Part shown: in pieces, positions 24,040 to 34,830 of the stretch
How positions within the stretch are numbered: the first letter of the stretch is position 1
How the letters are laid out: each line of letters begins with the position of its first letter
Source: Iris pallida
Lineage: Eukaryota; Streptophyta; Magnoliopsida; Asparagales; Iridaceae
Assembly: GCA_029216955.1 (NCBI GenBank)
Contig: JANAVB010004128.1
Coordinates: 15,001 to 79,000 of the forward strand
DNA length: 64,000 nt
Direction: 5' to 3'
Notes under the pieces: model-generated
Database searches by the model: none
What the model was told of the DNA's origin: nothing
Seen by the model: only the letters and a program-made list of their open reading frames with translations
Translations under genes and position numbers: made by a program

Positions 24040-24330
24040 TTGCATATCTACGTTGACGATTTTCCTTCAATCTCATTCTACTTATTTCCCGATCCTTTCC
24101 TTTTCTCTATTCCTTCCTCTATGTCATCCACCTGTGGATGGAGAAGGAGAGCCCAAACCATAAAACCCATCTTCATCTTCTCCATCTCCCTTCCCATCTT
24201 CTTCCTCTTCCTCCTCATTGCTCTCTCATAAAGATCTTTTCTCAATCCTAATACCCTAATCCCCAAATCCATCTAATGTCATCCCCGAACCCTAATCCTA
24301 GATCCATCAGAGTCCAGAGTGTGGTCGACA
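24040..24330 (+). promoter_or_regulatory. Possible captured promoter/leader upstream of the isomerase fragment
   Basis: A CT-rich, coding-poor stretch leads to the captured exon and ends with repeated CCCTAATCC-like segments. It looks like a plant 5' UTR. No TATA box is clear, and promoter activity is only an inference. Confidence 0.3.
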
Positions 24331-24486
24331 ATGGCCGTCAAGTACGTCAAGAGCGACATGGTCCTCGGCCTCGGCACCGGCTCCACAACCGCCTTCGTCG
24401 TCGCCGAGATCGGGTCCCTCCTCTCCTCCGGGAAGCTCATCGGGATCGTCGACTTCCCCACCTCCATCAGGACCTTCGATCGGAGG
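24331..24486 (+). pseudogene. RPI-like: Captured exon fragment of ribose-5-phosphate isomerase
   Basis: The frame reads AVKYVKSDMVLGLGTGSTTA, then FVVAEIGSLLSSGKLIGIV and PTSIRTF. The GLGTGST loop is the signature phosphate/substrate-binding turn of RpiA-type ribose-5-phosphate isomerase, which interconverts ribose-5-phosphate and ribulose-5-phosphate. Only the N-terminal ~50 residues are present, against about 230-280 in a full enzyme. The ATG at 24331 lies where the family usually has a lysine codon, so it is probably not the original start. The high GC3 contrasts with the AT-rich surroundings, which supports capture from a gene. Confidence 0.85.
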
Positions 24487-24710
24487 TGGTTTCTCCTTTC
24501 CTCTCATGGATTCCAAGGATTTTTCCGGATGTCGCGGCGACAATTTCTCAATCGGAGGTGGTAGTAGTTTCTTTTCTTCATGATTTTGTAGATATTTCGA
24601 TGCAGATATTTCTTGACAATTTCTTTAAATATTAATTTTTTTTGTGGACAAGTGAGAGGGATTTTATGGATTTTTTATTATTTTGTTGGGATTGATTCGT
24701 TGTTTGATTC

Positions 24711-25111
24711 ATAAGCAATTACTCGCCTCCAGCTCCCTCCTCCTACTCGCCGCCGTCGTATTCCTCTGGACGAAGGCCGTCACGCTCCTCAACCGGCCGC
24801 TCCCGTCGGTGCCCAACCTGGTGGTCTCCGAAGAGGCGATGGAAAGGCTGTGGTCAAGGCTATGGTTTGGATCGATTTTGTGCTGTCGCTCGCGAGGGGC
24901 ATCACCATTGAGAGAGATCATAAGGCTTTCCTCCAGGTGGTTCGCTCGGACCTTTCTTTATTTGAGTAGTTTATTTACTTGTTAGTACCGATCTAATTTT
25001 ACTCTCTCTCTCTCTCTCTCTCTTTCCTCTTTCTTTTGTAGGTGATTTTGAGCTTGTGGGTTATTTTGTACATCGGGAACTTCTTTAACTTCTTCACAGT
25101 TGTTTATATTT
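24711..25111 (+). pseudogene. RTNLB-like: Captured two-exon fragment of a reticulon-like protein gene
   Basis: Exon 1 (to 24936) begins with a hydrophobic segment (LLASSSLLLLAAVVFLWTKA), then LLNRPLPSVPNLVVSEEA. After a one-base shift near 24840 it reads VWIDFVLSLARGITIERDHK and AFLQ. A GT..AG intron (24937-25041, with a CT-repeat) leads to exon 2: VILSLWVILYIGNFFNFFTV. This matches the reticulon homology domain, whose hairpin membrane segments shape tubular endoplasmic reticulum. Later exons are missing. Intron retention shows DNA-level capture. Confidence 0.82.
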
Positions 25112-26053
25112 GTGAGTTTGGATGATTTGTCAAAATTTTCGCTGTTCCATTATTGAACTGTGTCTTTAGGATCTTATCGGCCGCCGATATGGCACGACAC
25201 GGTGCAGACACGGGGACACTAGCACGAGACAGGATTTGGTGGTCCTAGTGTATGTATGTGTGTCCATGTTGTATATACCGAATCGATTTTTGGAATGTCT
25301 TGATGTGTCTAATGCGTGTCCAACATGAGGCAACACGAAAACAGCACCTAGGTTAGATGGTTACATGCTTCTTAGTTAGTGAGGGATAGAAGAGGAAAGA
25401 AATATGTGTGGAAATAATATAAATGTACAGGAAACCTTATGAATCAAACAACGAACCAATAATATAAATATTTCTTATTATTTTGTTGGAAATTTGGTCT
25501 GAAATTAACATTTTAATTTCCTATCATCCTATGTTCTGTATTTTTTTAATTTTTTTGGACATAAGGAAACCTTATGCTACTGATCTGAAATCAATTGAAA
25601 TTTTCTCTATTAATACTCGTAAAGAGGATTCGAGCTGATACCAAGTTTTTATTTTTGGTCAAAAAGAGAATGAAAACATACATGAAACAAATCTGACATG
25701 GACGTATATCTGGTGATTACAACTTGTATCTTTACCTATTTGGAATTGTTTGGGAAATACAGAAATAGAGATATTTTGTTCAACTTTAATTATTATTTCA
25801 ATTATGAAAAAAAATCTGACATTCTTCTTGCTCACATTTGTTTATGATTGCTCACAGTTGTTCGTGATAGAGATGATTGTGATTATTTATATATTTTAGA
25901 AGTGATTTCAATTTGGTAAACTAGTCTGAACATTTGAAGATGTCTTTTTTATGTGAATATAAGGTAATGTTTTTCTCTGCATTTAACTTTGTTAATGGTT
26001 GAACCTACATGCTATATTTTGATTTCACCAACATGCAATCACCTTTGAAGGTT
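25112..26053 (+). other. CACTA-2 interior, AT-rich, no gene seen
   Basis: No sustained coding frame. A GT donor-like site follows reticulon exon 2, so the first part may be its intron. The rest is unclassified. Confidence 0.45.
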
Positions 26054-26094
26054 CTAACTTGTTAATTTTTTGTAGAAAAGTATGATTAATACTA

Positions 26095-26190
26095 GTCCAG
26101 ATGATTTTGTTCTGTAAACGAGGGGCTTGGGTTAGCTGCTGGTAGTGATGATGAAGATGAGGGTGAAGCTAATCTGCAGTCAGATACAAG
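26095..26190 (+). pseudogene. Unidentified acidic exon-like fragment near the CACTA-2 3' end (copy A)
   Basis: An acidic serine-rich frame (GLGLAAGSDDEDEGEANLQS) ends at a GT-like boundary. A second exon-like piece starts after CAG near 27033. The equivalent at 31128-31235 in copy B is 15 bp longer and more open. I do not recognise the family; it could be the end of another captured gene or of an old element protein. Confidence 0.35.
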
Positions 26191-27369
26191 TAAGAATCTC
26201 CACTTCTCTTATTGTTACTTCTTTGAGGACTAGATTTTCAATCGAGTCTACACGCGCACTGGAGTTTCAATCTTGCAATAGGTAACACTAGCAGGGACAA
26301 GCTTTCTCCTTTCCATTATGTCAAGGAAGAAAGTTCTTTTCTTGAGTTTATTATCTCGTTACACCATTTAAATTCTAAGGTTTCTATTTTATCATGTCTT
26401 GATTTTTAGTTATTATTTGAATTAAATGTTTTCTATTCCATGGCCATTTAGTAGTTCTTGTTTCAAACAGAGGATGAATATGAACTCCATTCCCAAAAAC
26501 TTAATATAGAGTCTATACAAGCTTCCTTGACAACATAGCATTTGATAGATTAAATAATGATAAAAAATTGTTATAAGGTTTGCAAATAGTAGAGGCTTTT
26601 ATCAGAGTCACCCAACTGAAATTTGTAGCCTCTGCATGGTTATTGAACTATGCCATAACTTTGTAACTTAAGCTGAATGCATGAAAATATACTATGTGGT
26701 CAATATACAATTTCCTTAGTTTTTCATGAAGATTATGGGTCCTAGTCTATCCAATTGCATACAACTTCATAGTTGAACCTTGTAGTACTATAAGTCTTTC
26801 TTAAGGGCATAATTGGCTTTAGCAAACTGAACACTAGGATAATAGGCTTGACCATCCTACAAATATAAATATGCAAACTAAGTAGAACAATCTGAACTTA
26901 CCATATTAATGCATATTGATAGTTCAGTTGAGTTATTATACTCTTCTTATTTTCTTTAGGATATTGTTTTCTCTTTTTTTTTTGTTGGTCAACAAGCTCA
27001 TTAACTTGTTATGTTGAGCTCTTGTTCTCTCAGGAACTACATGGAAATGAAGGTGCTATGAGTATAGAAGAGATGTGCTCCGGCTTAGTTTGCTACTTAT
27101 TTTAGTTTTATTTATATAATTTTCAGTATTGGATGTTTAAGATGTATGGAAACTATATACATTGGTTGGATATGTTTGTGGTTAGACAAGAGTTGGATGT
27201 TTGTGGTTAGACATGTGTCGGAAGTTTGTGGTGTATAGACAATATACAATTTGTTAATGTAGAAAATTGGGTTTTGTAGTTATTTGATGTTTAAATCTTC
27301 TGGATTATTGATATTATGTGTGTGTTCGATTCATAATATTGAATTATAAATAGAATTTTGGCTTTAGCT

Positions 27370-27698
27370 TCTCTTGACGGTTTTAAAACGTCAACAATTA
27401 ACTCAATTCTGCAGCAGAAGGGTTTTTCTAGACGGCTAATAGACGTCATCTAGGCCGGAGTCAAGAAAAGTTTTCACCTACATTGACGGTTTCTAAGAAC
27501 TGCTATCTTGATGGCTAAAAACGGTCAAAAAAACTACTTCATATGACGGCAAAAAACCGTCAAGAAAAGCCCTACCAGCGACCGTCAAGAAAAAGGGAGT
27601 CTTTTCTTGACTCCGGTCTACTTGACGGATCCACAACCGTCAAGATACCCATATCATGACGGGGAATCCCCATCAAGAAAAGCATTTTTCTTGTAGTG
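27370..27698 (+). repeat. CACTA-2 right subterminal array and terminus (copy A)
   Basis: Repeated GACGG / CCGTCAAGAAA motifs in both orientations lead to CATTTTTCTTGTAGTG at 27683-27698. Copy B has the same array ending at 32742. Confidence 0.85.
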
Positions 27699-27701
27699 AG
27701 T

Positions 27702-27750
27702 CGTTGACATAGGGGAAGCCATGGCTTAGACGTCGATGGTCGTCGATTTG
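27702..27750 (+). repeat. Left arm of the long inverted repeat (inner part)
   Basis: It continues the arm after CACTA-2: GTTGACATAGGGGAAGCCAT, then GGCTTAGACGTCGATGGTCG. It matches the reverse complement of 42238-42290. Copy B contains a duplicate at 32746-32794. Confidence 0.8.
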
Positions 27751-28650
27751 GCCGAGAGTCCATGGCTGCGGTAGTCGGCAGAGAGGAACCATTTAACACG
27801 ACTAGTTCGATGAATGACGAGAGATTTCCTCATTTATTGACAGGTATCAAGCCACTATAAACCATTTAGAATTAAATTTAGATATTTAGGCTTATCTATT
27901 TAGCAGAGAGCAACAATTTAACACTAGTTCTAAATGCTTTATTCTCTATCTATATGACACTTCTGTGAGTAGTGATTAACAATTTATGCTTCTCTATCTA
28001 GAATGACTGAAAAAAATTAAAAATATATTTTTTTAAAAAAATTTTGAGTAGAGAAGAAAATTTAGTAGTGGCTTGGTACCTGCAAATAAATTTCTAATTT
28101 CTATTTTTTTTAAAATTTAATTAGGCTTATCTATTTAATCTTTATCTATATGACACTAATTTTTGAAAGAAAAAAGTTAGATTATTTATAATTTTCCATT
28201 TAATACTCAAAGAAGTGTCATAGATAAAGCCTAAATTGCTTAAACTTTTCAAAAATCTACAGAACAATATGAAAATAGGGGACAACTATGTGCTTTTTTA
28301 TGAAGAGATGCATTTTCGTATATCATACACACCCTAGTTGGTTCTGTAGAGTGTATAGATCATGAAATACCCATTTTCATAAATAAATAACACATAGATC
28401 ATGCAATAGTATTAATTCTCTACGTAAAAGTACGCGACAACGTGTAAAACAATGAAAGAGTCATATAATTGACTACATAATATTTCAGGAAGAAAAATCA
28501 CAAATTATTAAAATTTTCGAAAATGCTCCATTTTGAACAAGAAGATAATCTAAACAACAACACATAAAAAAAATTAAAACCAATACCTTTTAAAATATAT
28601 AGAGTAGTTGAAATAATTGTAATTATATATTTGATATATGTTTTGCAGGA
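27751..28650 (+). other. AT-rich leader between inverted repeat and transposase (copy A)
   Basis: Non-coding. It includes internal inverted-repeat material: TTTAGGCTTATCTATTTA-type segments near 27885 and 28125, opposed by GTGTCATAGATAAAGCCTAAA near 28207. A CAG splice-acceptor-like site lies just before the ATG at 28651. Confidence 0.5.
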
Positions 28651-29960
28651 ATGGAGAGTCATCCATCTTCAATAAGTTCTGGGGATGCTGAAGTTGTGCC
28701 AAAAATTGGGATGATATTTGATGACTTAGACCAACTATGGGACTTTTTATGGAAAATATGCAGAACAAACTGGATTCCCGATGAGGAAGCAAACATCAAA
28801 GAAGAATAAAGAAGGGATAGTTAGAATAGTAACATACTGTTGTGCTCGAGCAGGTAAGCCTGTTAATACATGCAAAAACCCTATGTTGTTGCGCAAGAGC
28901 TTATGGTATGGGTGCTTGGCTAAGCTCGCCACAAGGTTGGATAGAAAGGGAAGATGGATCATTAGTTCACTCACTCTTAACCAAAATCACCAGTACAGCC
29001 TGAGCAAATCTAGGTTCTTTCCTTGCATCGAAGTATTAGTGGACGTGCAAAACGACAACTTAATATTTTGGATGAAATAGGGATTAGAATGAATAAGAAC
29101 TATACTACACTAGTACACGAGGCAGGCAGATATGAAAATGTATGTTGCACTGAAACGATGCAAGAAATTACATGGTAGAAGTAAGGCATCTACGACTCGG
29201 TGAAGGAGACGCAATTGCAATCATAAAATATTTTTTACAGATGGCTGCAGAGAACTCGACTTTCTACTTCGACATAGAGTTGGACAATAAAGATCATTTG
29301 AAGCATGTTTTTTGGGCTCACGGAAGGAGTAGAGTAGCTTAAAGAGAGTTTGATGCGGTTATTACATTTGATACCACGTACTTGACAAACAAGTATGATA
29401 TGCCATTTGCTCCCTTTGTTGGGGTGAATCATCATGGGCAGTCCCAGTTATTTGAATGTGGATTAGTTTCAGGTGAAACTATAAAATTTTTGTATGGCTT
29501 TTTAAGACCTGGCTTAAATGCATGTCGGGTGTTGCTTCTCAGGGAATAATCACTGACCAGAATAGAGCTATGCAGAATGCAATTGTCTATGTGTTTCCTA
29601 ACACTAGGCACTGATGGAGTTTGTAGCATGTAATGAAGAACAGGGACGGATCCAGAAATTAAAGCTGGGGTGGGCTACAATGAATTAGGATGGGTTAGAA
29701 ATGGACTAGCCCATAGAAAAAAAACCAAAAATATAAAATTATAAGAAAAAAAGAATGAATTTTTTTTGGGTGGGCTCCAGCCCACCCCACCTCCCCTTTG
29801 GATACGCCCCTGATGAAGAAGCTTCCTGACAGTTTAGGAAAGTATTCTGAACACAAAGAAATTAGTTATGCAATGAAAAATGTTGTTTATGATACACAAT
29901 ATCCATCACACTTCGAAGAACATTGGGAGAATTATAGAATGGGTAGAAAAAGAATTATTT
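28651..29960 (+). pseudogene. FAR1/MULE-type transposase pseudogene, copy A
   Basis: It starts at ATG 28651 after a CAG acceptor-like site. The N-terminal FAR1 DNA-binding region (PKIGMIFDDLDQL..., KQTSKKNKEGIVR) is split by an extra T near 28742-28747. The MULE transposase core (about 29235-29580) has ITFDTTYLTNKY, the first catalytic Asp, and ITDQNRAMQNAI, the second. The catalytic Glu region is missing. Breaks include TAA at 29340-29342 and frameshifts in the linker. A hAT MITE (29641-29812) separates the core from KLPDSLGKYSEHKEISYAM. In plants such genes are either MULE transposases or domesticated FHY3/FAR1 regulators; inverted-repeat context favours the transposase. Confidence 0.85.
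29641..29812. mobile_element. hAT-type MITE, copy B (172 bp)
   Basis: It starts CAGGGACGGATCC and ends GGATACGCCCCTG, an imperfect inverted repeat. It is flanked by the 8-bp duplication ATGAAGAA (29633-29640 and 29813-29820). The duplicate region at about 34684-34700 lacks it. No coding frame. Confidence 0.92.
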
Positions 29961-30844
29961 TTGTTTACTTTGTTTTTGTTCTCTCTGTATATGATTTCTA
30001 AACAGGGTCGGAAGCAACTTTTAGTCATCAATCATTATGTTTAAAGCATGTCAACTTGAAGTACAAGAGCATGACAACCATATGTAAGGAAATATGTCTT
30101 TGCAAGTTCTAGTCATGCAAATCTAATTTTTGTAAGTCCTATTCATGCAAGATCCTATTTAATATTAACACCAGTTGTAGCTGCCCATGTCCTAATCCTA
30201 CCAAGTCTAATTTTTTTGTTATTGATATATTTGTTGTATTTTTGCTGTCAAGTGGCCCTACATGAAGGTGAACAGTGCAGGTGTTGGGTACTCTGATGCT
30301 CGTTCTTCTGAAGATTTTGATATGCTTCTATGGGTCTATAAACTTGAATGTTCGTTTGCACTTATTTGGCTTTTTTGGGTTTTATCTTCAATTTTGTGAA
30401 GATATTAACTTCATTTGGAATATTCTTTTTGAATTATATGATGTACTTGAAAAATCAGTAATCTATGAAATGAAACAACTTCCAGGGAACTATGTGTGCT
30501 TGAAGAACAAAGGAGTATTTGATTTTGCAATTTAATTTTGTATGCAATCTTCTTGTTTCCAGTTACATTTTACTTTGAAGTGAATGTTTGCAAATATATG
30601 AAGTTGTTGGTTTTATACCTCAACAAGATGGAAGTGATGTATATGGTCATAATTAACAATTGATAGCGGTACGATAATTGATCTTTCAAGAGTGCTCAGG
30701 AAGTGTTTTGGCTCCTCATTTCAAGAAATTTGATGAGTAGCCGGTGCTATCTGAAATTATAGAATATATTTTTCTCATCCTCTCATATTGGCACTAATGT
30801 ATGGTCAACAAATTGGCCTCTTATTGACACAATTAATTGGGTTT
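29961..30844 (+). other. Non-coding stretch after the transposase remnant (copy A)
   Basis: Short frames (for example 30275-30535) are shared with copy B but resemble no protein I know and contain many Phe/Leu/Tyr residues, as expected of AT-rich DNA. The rest of the MULE transposase is absent. Confidence 0.5.
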
Positions 30845-30998
30845 TGTTGTGATTTGGATAGACCCAAATATGGATGCCCTTTATCCATACCCACAACAAA
30901 CTCTATATCATTCCCTCTTTATATGTTATCAATGAGAAAAGCTACGTACATCTTTTCTGGCTACCAATTTTTTCCCTTTCTCTCTTATTTTCACAACA
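30845..30998 (+). repeat. Duplicated 5' LTR copy of copia-1 (in tandem copy A)
   Basis: A 154-bp TG...CA unit (TGTTGTGATTTGGATAGACC to TTTTCACAACA), followed by the same CGTTATCGGCACCA leader as at 35877. It is a product of the tandem duplication and not a separate insertion: 87 bp beyond it the sequence switches to CACTA-2. Confidence 0.88.
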
Positions 30999-31085
30999 CG
31001 TTATCGGCACCAAAGCTCCATTTTTTTTATCAAAACACGAGAAAGACATGATAAGGTGGACAAGCTTTCATGGAACAATGGTACC

Positions 31086-32742
31086 TAACTTGTTAATTTT
31101 TTGTAGAAAAGTATCATTAATACTAGTCCAGATGTTTTTGTTCTGTCATCAAGTACAAGTGTAAACGAGGGGCTTGGGTTAGCTGCTGGTAGTGATGATG
31201 AAGATGAGGGTGAAGCTAATCTGCAGTCAGATACAAGTAAGAATCTCCACTTCTCTTATTGTTACTTCTTTGAGGACTAGATTTTCAATCGAGTCTACAC
31301 GCGCACTAAAGTTTCAATCTTGCAGTAGGTAACACTAGCAGGGACAAGCTTTCGCCTTTCCATTATGTCAAGGAAAAAAGTTCTTTTCTTGAGTTTATTA
31401 TCTCGTTACACCATTTAAATTCTAAGGTTTCTATTTTATCATGTCTTGATTTTTAGTTATTATTTGAATTAAATGTTTTCTATTACATGGCCATTTAGTA
31501 GTTCTTGTTTCAAACAAAGGATGAATATGAACTTCATTCCCAAAAACTTAATATAGAGTCTATACAAGCTTCCTTGACAACATAGCATTTGATAGATTAA
31601 ATAATGATAAAAAATTGTTATCAGGTTTGTAAATAGTAGAGGCTTTTATCAGAGTCACCCAACTGAAATTTGTAGCCTCTGCAAGGTTATTGAACTATGC
31701 CATAACTTTGTAACTTAAGCTGAATGCATGAAAATATACTATGTGGTCAATATACAATTTCCTTAGTTTTTCATGAAGATTATGGGTCCTAGTCTATCCA
31801 GTTGCATACAACTTCATAGTTGAACCTTGCAGTACTATAAGTCTTTCTTAAGGGCATAATTGGCTTTAGCAAACTGAACACTAGGATAATAGGCTTGACC
31901 ATCCTACAAATATAAATATGCAAACTAAGTAGAACAATTTTAACTTACCATATTAATGCATATTGATAGTTCGGTTGAGTTATTATACTCTTCTTATTTT
32001 CTTTAGGATATTGTTTTCTTTTTTTTTGTTGGTCAACAAGCTCATTAACTTGTTATGTTGTGCTCTTGTTCTCTCAGGAACTACATGGAAATGAAGGTGC
32101 TGTGAATATAGAAGGGATGTGCTCCGGCTTAGTTTGCTACTTATTTTGGTTTTATTTATATAATTTTCAGTATTGGATGTTTAAGATGTATGGAAACTAT
32201 ATACATTGGTTGGATATGTTTGTGGTTAGACAAGCGTTGGATGTTTGTGGTTGAACGTGTGTCGGAAGTTTGTGGTGTATAGACAATATACAATTTGTTA
32301 ATGTAGAAAATTGGGTTTTGTAGTTATTTGATGTTTAAATATTCTGGATTATTGATATTATGTGTGTGTTCAATTCATAATATTGAATTATAAATAGAAT
32401 TTTGGCTTTAGCTTCTTTTGACAGTTATAAAACGTCAACAATTAACTCAATTCTGCAGCAGAAGGGTTTTTCTTAACGGCTAATAGACGTCGTCTAGGCC
32501 GGAGTCAAGAAAAGTTTTCACCTAAATTGACGGTTTCTAAAAACTGGTATCTTGACGGCTAAAAACGGTCAAAAAAACTACTTCATATGACGGCAAAAAA
32601 CCGTCAAGAAAAGCCCTGCCAGCGACCGTCAAGAAAAATGGAGTCTTTTCTTGACTCCGGCCTACTTGACGGATCCACAACCGTCAAGATACCCATATCT
32701 TGACGGGGAATCCCCATCAAGAAAAGCATTTTTCTTGTAGTG
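31086..32742 (+). mobile_element. Truncated duplicate of CACTA-2 (3' part only)
   Basis: It matches 26055-27698 and ends with the same terminus at 32742. It has no 5' end, because the duplication began inside the element. Without a left terminus it cannot move by itself. Confidence 0.9.
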
Positions 32743-33701
32743 AGTCGTTGACATAGGGGAAGCCATGGCTTAGACGTCGATGGTCGTCGGTTTGGCCGAG
32801 AGTCCATGGCTGCGGTAGTCGGCAGAGAGGAACCATTTAACACGACTAGTTCGATGAATGACGAGAGATTTCCTCATTTATTGACAGGTATCAAGCCACT
32901 ATAAACCATTTAGAATTAAATTTAGATATTTAGGCTGGCTTATCTATTTAGCAGAGAGCAACAATTTAACACTAGTTCTAAATGCTTTATTCTCTATCTA
33001 TATGACACTTCTGTGAGTAGTGATTAACAATTTATGCTTCTCTATCTAGAATGGCTGAAAAAAATTAAAAATATAATTTTTTTTAAAAAATTTGAGTAGA
33101 GAACAAAATTTAGTAGTGGCTTGGTACCTGCAAATAAATTTCAAATTTCTAAAAAAAATTTAAATTTAATTAGGCTTATCTATTTAATCTTTATCTATAT
33201 GACAATAATTTTTGAAACAAAAAAGTTAGATTATTTATAATTTTCCATTTAATACTCAAAGAAGTGTCATTGATAAAGCCTAAATTGCTTAAACTTTTAA
33301 AAAATCTACAGAACAATATGAAAATAGGGGACAACTATGTGCTTTTTTATGAAGAGATGCATTTTCGTATATCATACATACCCTAGTTGGTTCTGTAGAG
33401 TGTATAGATCATGAAATACCCATTTTCATAAATAAAAAACACATAGATCATGCAATAGTATTAATTCTCTACATAAAAGTACGCGACAACGAGTAAAACT
33501 ATGAAAGAGTCATATAATTGACTAAATAATATTTTAGGCAGAAAAATCACAAATTATTAAAATTTTCGAAAATGCTCCATTTTGAACAAGATGATAATCT
33601 AAACAACAACACATATAAAAAAAATCAAAACCAATACCTTTTAAAATATATAGAGTAGTTGAAATAATTGTAATTATATATTTGATATATGTTTTGCAGG
33701 A

Positions 33702-34830
33702 ATGGAGGGTCATCCATCTTCGATAAGTTCTGGGGATGCTGAAGTTGTGCCAAAAATTGGGATGATATTTGATGACTTAGACCAACTATAGGACTTTTAT
33801 GGAAAATATGCAGAACAAACTGGATTCCCGGTGAGGAAGCAAACATCAAAGAAGAATAAAGAAGGGATAGTTAGAATAGTAACATACTGTTGTGCTCGAG
33901 CAGGTAAGCCTGTTAATACATGCAAAAACCCTATGTTGTCGAGCAAGAGCTTATGGTGTGGGTGCTTGGCTATGCTCGCCGCAAGGTTGGATAGAAAGGG
34001 AAGATGGATCATTAGTTCACGCACTCTTAACCAAAATCACCAGTACAGTCCGAGCAAATCTAGGTTCTTTCCTTGCATCGAAGTATTAGTGGACGTGCAA
34101 AACGATAACTTAATCTTTTGGATGAAACAGGGATTAGAATGAATAAGAACTATACTACACTAGTACACGAGGCAGTCGGATATGAAAATGTATGTTGTAC
34201 TGAAACGATGCAAGAAATTACATGGTAGAAGTAAGGCGTCTACGACTCGGCGAAGGAGACGCAATTGCAATCATGAAATATTTTTTATAGATGGCTTCAG
34301 AGAACTCGGCTTTCTACTTCGACATAGAGTTGGACAATGAAGATCATTTGAAGCATGTCTTCTGGGCTCGCGGAAGGAGTAGAGAAGCTTACAGAGAGTT
34401 TGATGAGGTTATTACCTTTGATACCACGTACTTGACAAACAAGTATGATATGCCATTTGCTCCCTTTGTTGGGGTGAATCATCATGGGCAGTCCCAGTTA
34501 TTTGGATGTGGATTAGTTTCAGGTGAAACTATAGAATTTTTGTATGGCTTTTTAAGACCTGGCTTAAATGCATGTCGGGTGTTGCTTCTCTGGGAATAAT
34601 CACTGACCAGAATAGAGCTATGCAGAATGCAATTGTCCATGTGTTTTCTAACACTAGGCACTGATTGATGGTGTTTGTGGCATGTAATGAAGGAAGAAGC
34701 TTCCTGACAGGTTAGGAAAGTATTCTGAACACAAAGAAATTAGTTATGCAATGAAAAATGTTGTTTATGATACACAATATCCATCACACTTCGAAGAACT
34801 TTGGGAGAATTATAGAATGGGTAGAAAAAG
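33702..34830 (+). pseudogene. FAR1/MULE-type transposase pseudogene, copy B
   Basis: Start ATG 33702. A TAG at 33789-33791 interrupts the FAR1 region, after which the frame reads DFYGKYAEQTGFPVRKQTSK in the family pattern. A TGA at 34138-34140 and linker shifts follow. The MULE core frame is open from 34291 to 34599 (FYFDIELDNEDHLKHVFWAR, ITFDTTYLTNKYDMPFAPFV, GCGLVSGET). Copy B lacks the frame-shifting T and the TAA seen in copy A, so the two copies carry mostly different lesions. The catalytic Glu region is missing in both. Confidence 0.85.

Larger units (their letters stand above)
23754..27698 (+). mobile_element. CACTA-2: non-autonomous CACTA element with two captured gene fragments
   Basis: The ends are CACTACAAGAAAAATG (23754) and its complement ending at 27698. 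The flanking triplets AGC and AGT would be a 3-bp duplication with one change. Subterminal motifs GACGGTTT / ACCGTCAAGAAA recur at both ends. The element interrupts the left inverted-repeat arm, while the right arm at 42290 shows the matching site without it. Inside are fragments of ribose-5-phosphate isomerase and reticulon-like genes. No transposase frame is visible in 3945 bp. Confidence 0.9.
26055..31085 (+). repeat. Tandem duplication, copy A (about 5.03 kb)
   Basis: This block repeats at 31086-35964 in the same orientation with scattered differences. Copy A starts inside CACTA-2 at TAACTTGTTAATT and ends 87 bp past a copia-1 LTR, at GGTACC. At the junction (31081-31092) the copia-1 sequence runs directly into the CACTA-2 sequence. 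Contents: the 3' part of CACTA-2, the inner end of the left inverted repeat, a FAR1 transposase pseudogene, a hAT MITE and a copia-1 LTR copy. Confidence 0.93.

Noticed and set aside
27572..27799. Minus-strand 75-codon frame repeated near 32604-32843
   Set aside because: It lies across the CACTA-2 terminus and the inverted-repeat arm; repetition is due to the tandem duplication, not coding constraint.
30275..30535. 86-codon frame conserved between the tandem copies
   Set aside because: Conservation reflects recent duplication. Composition is AT-driven and I find no family pattern.
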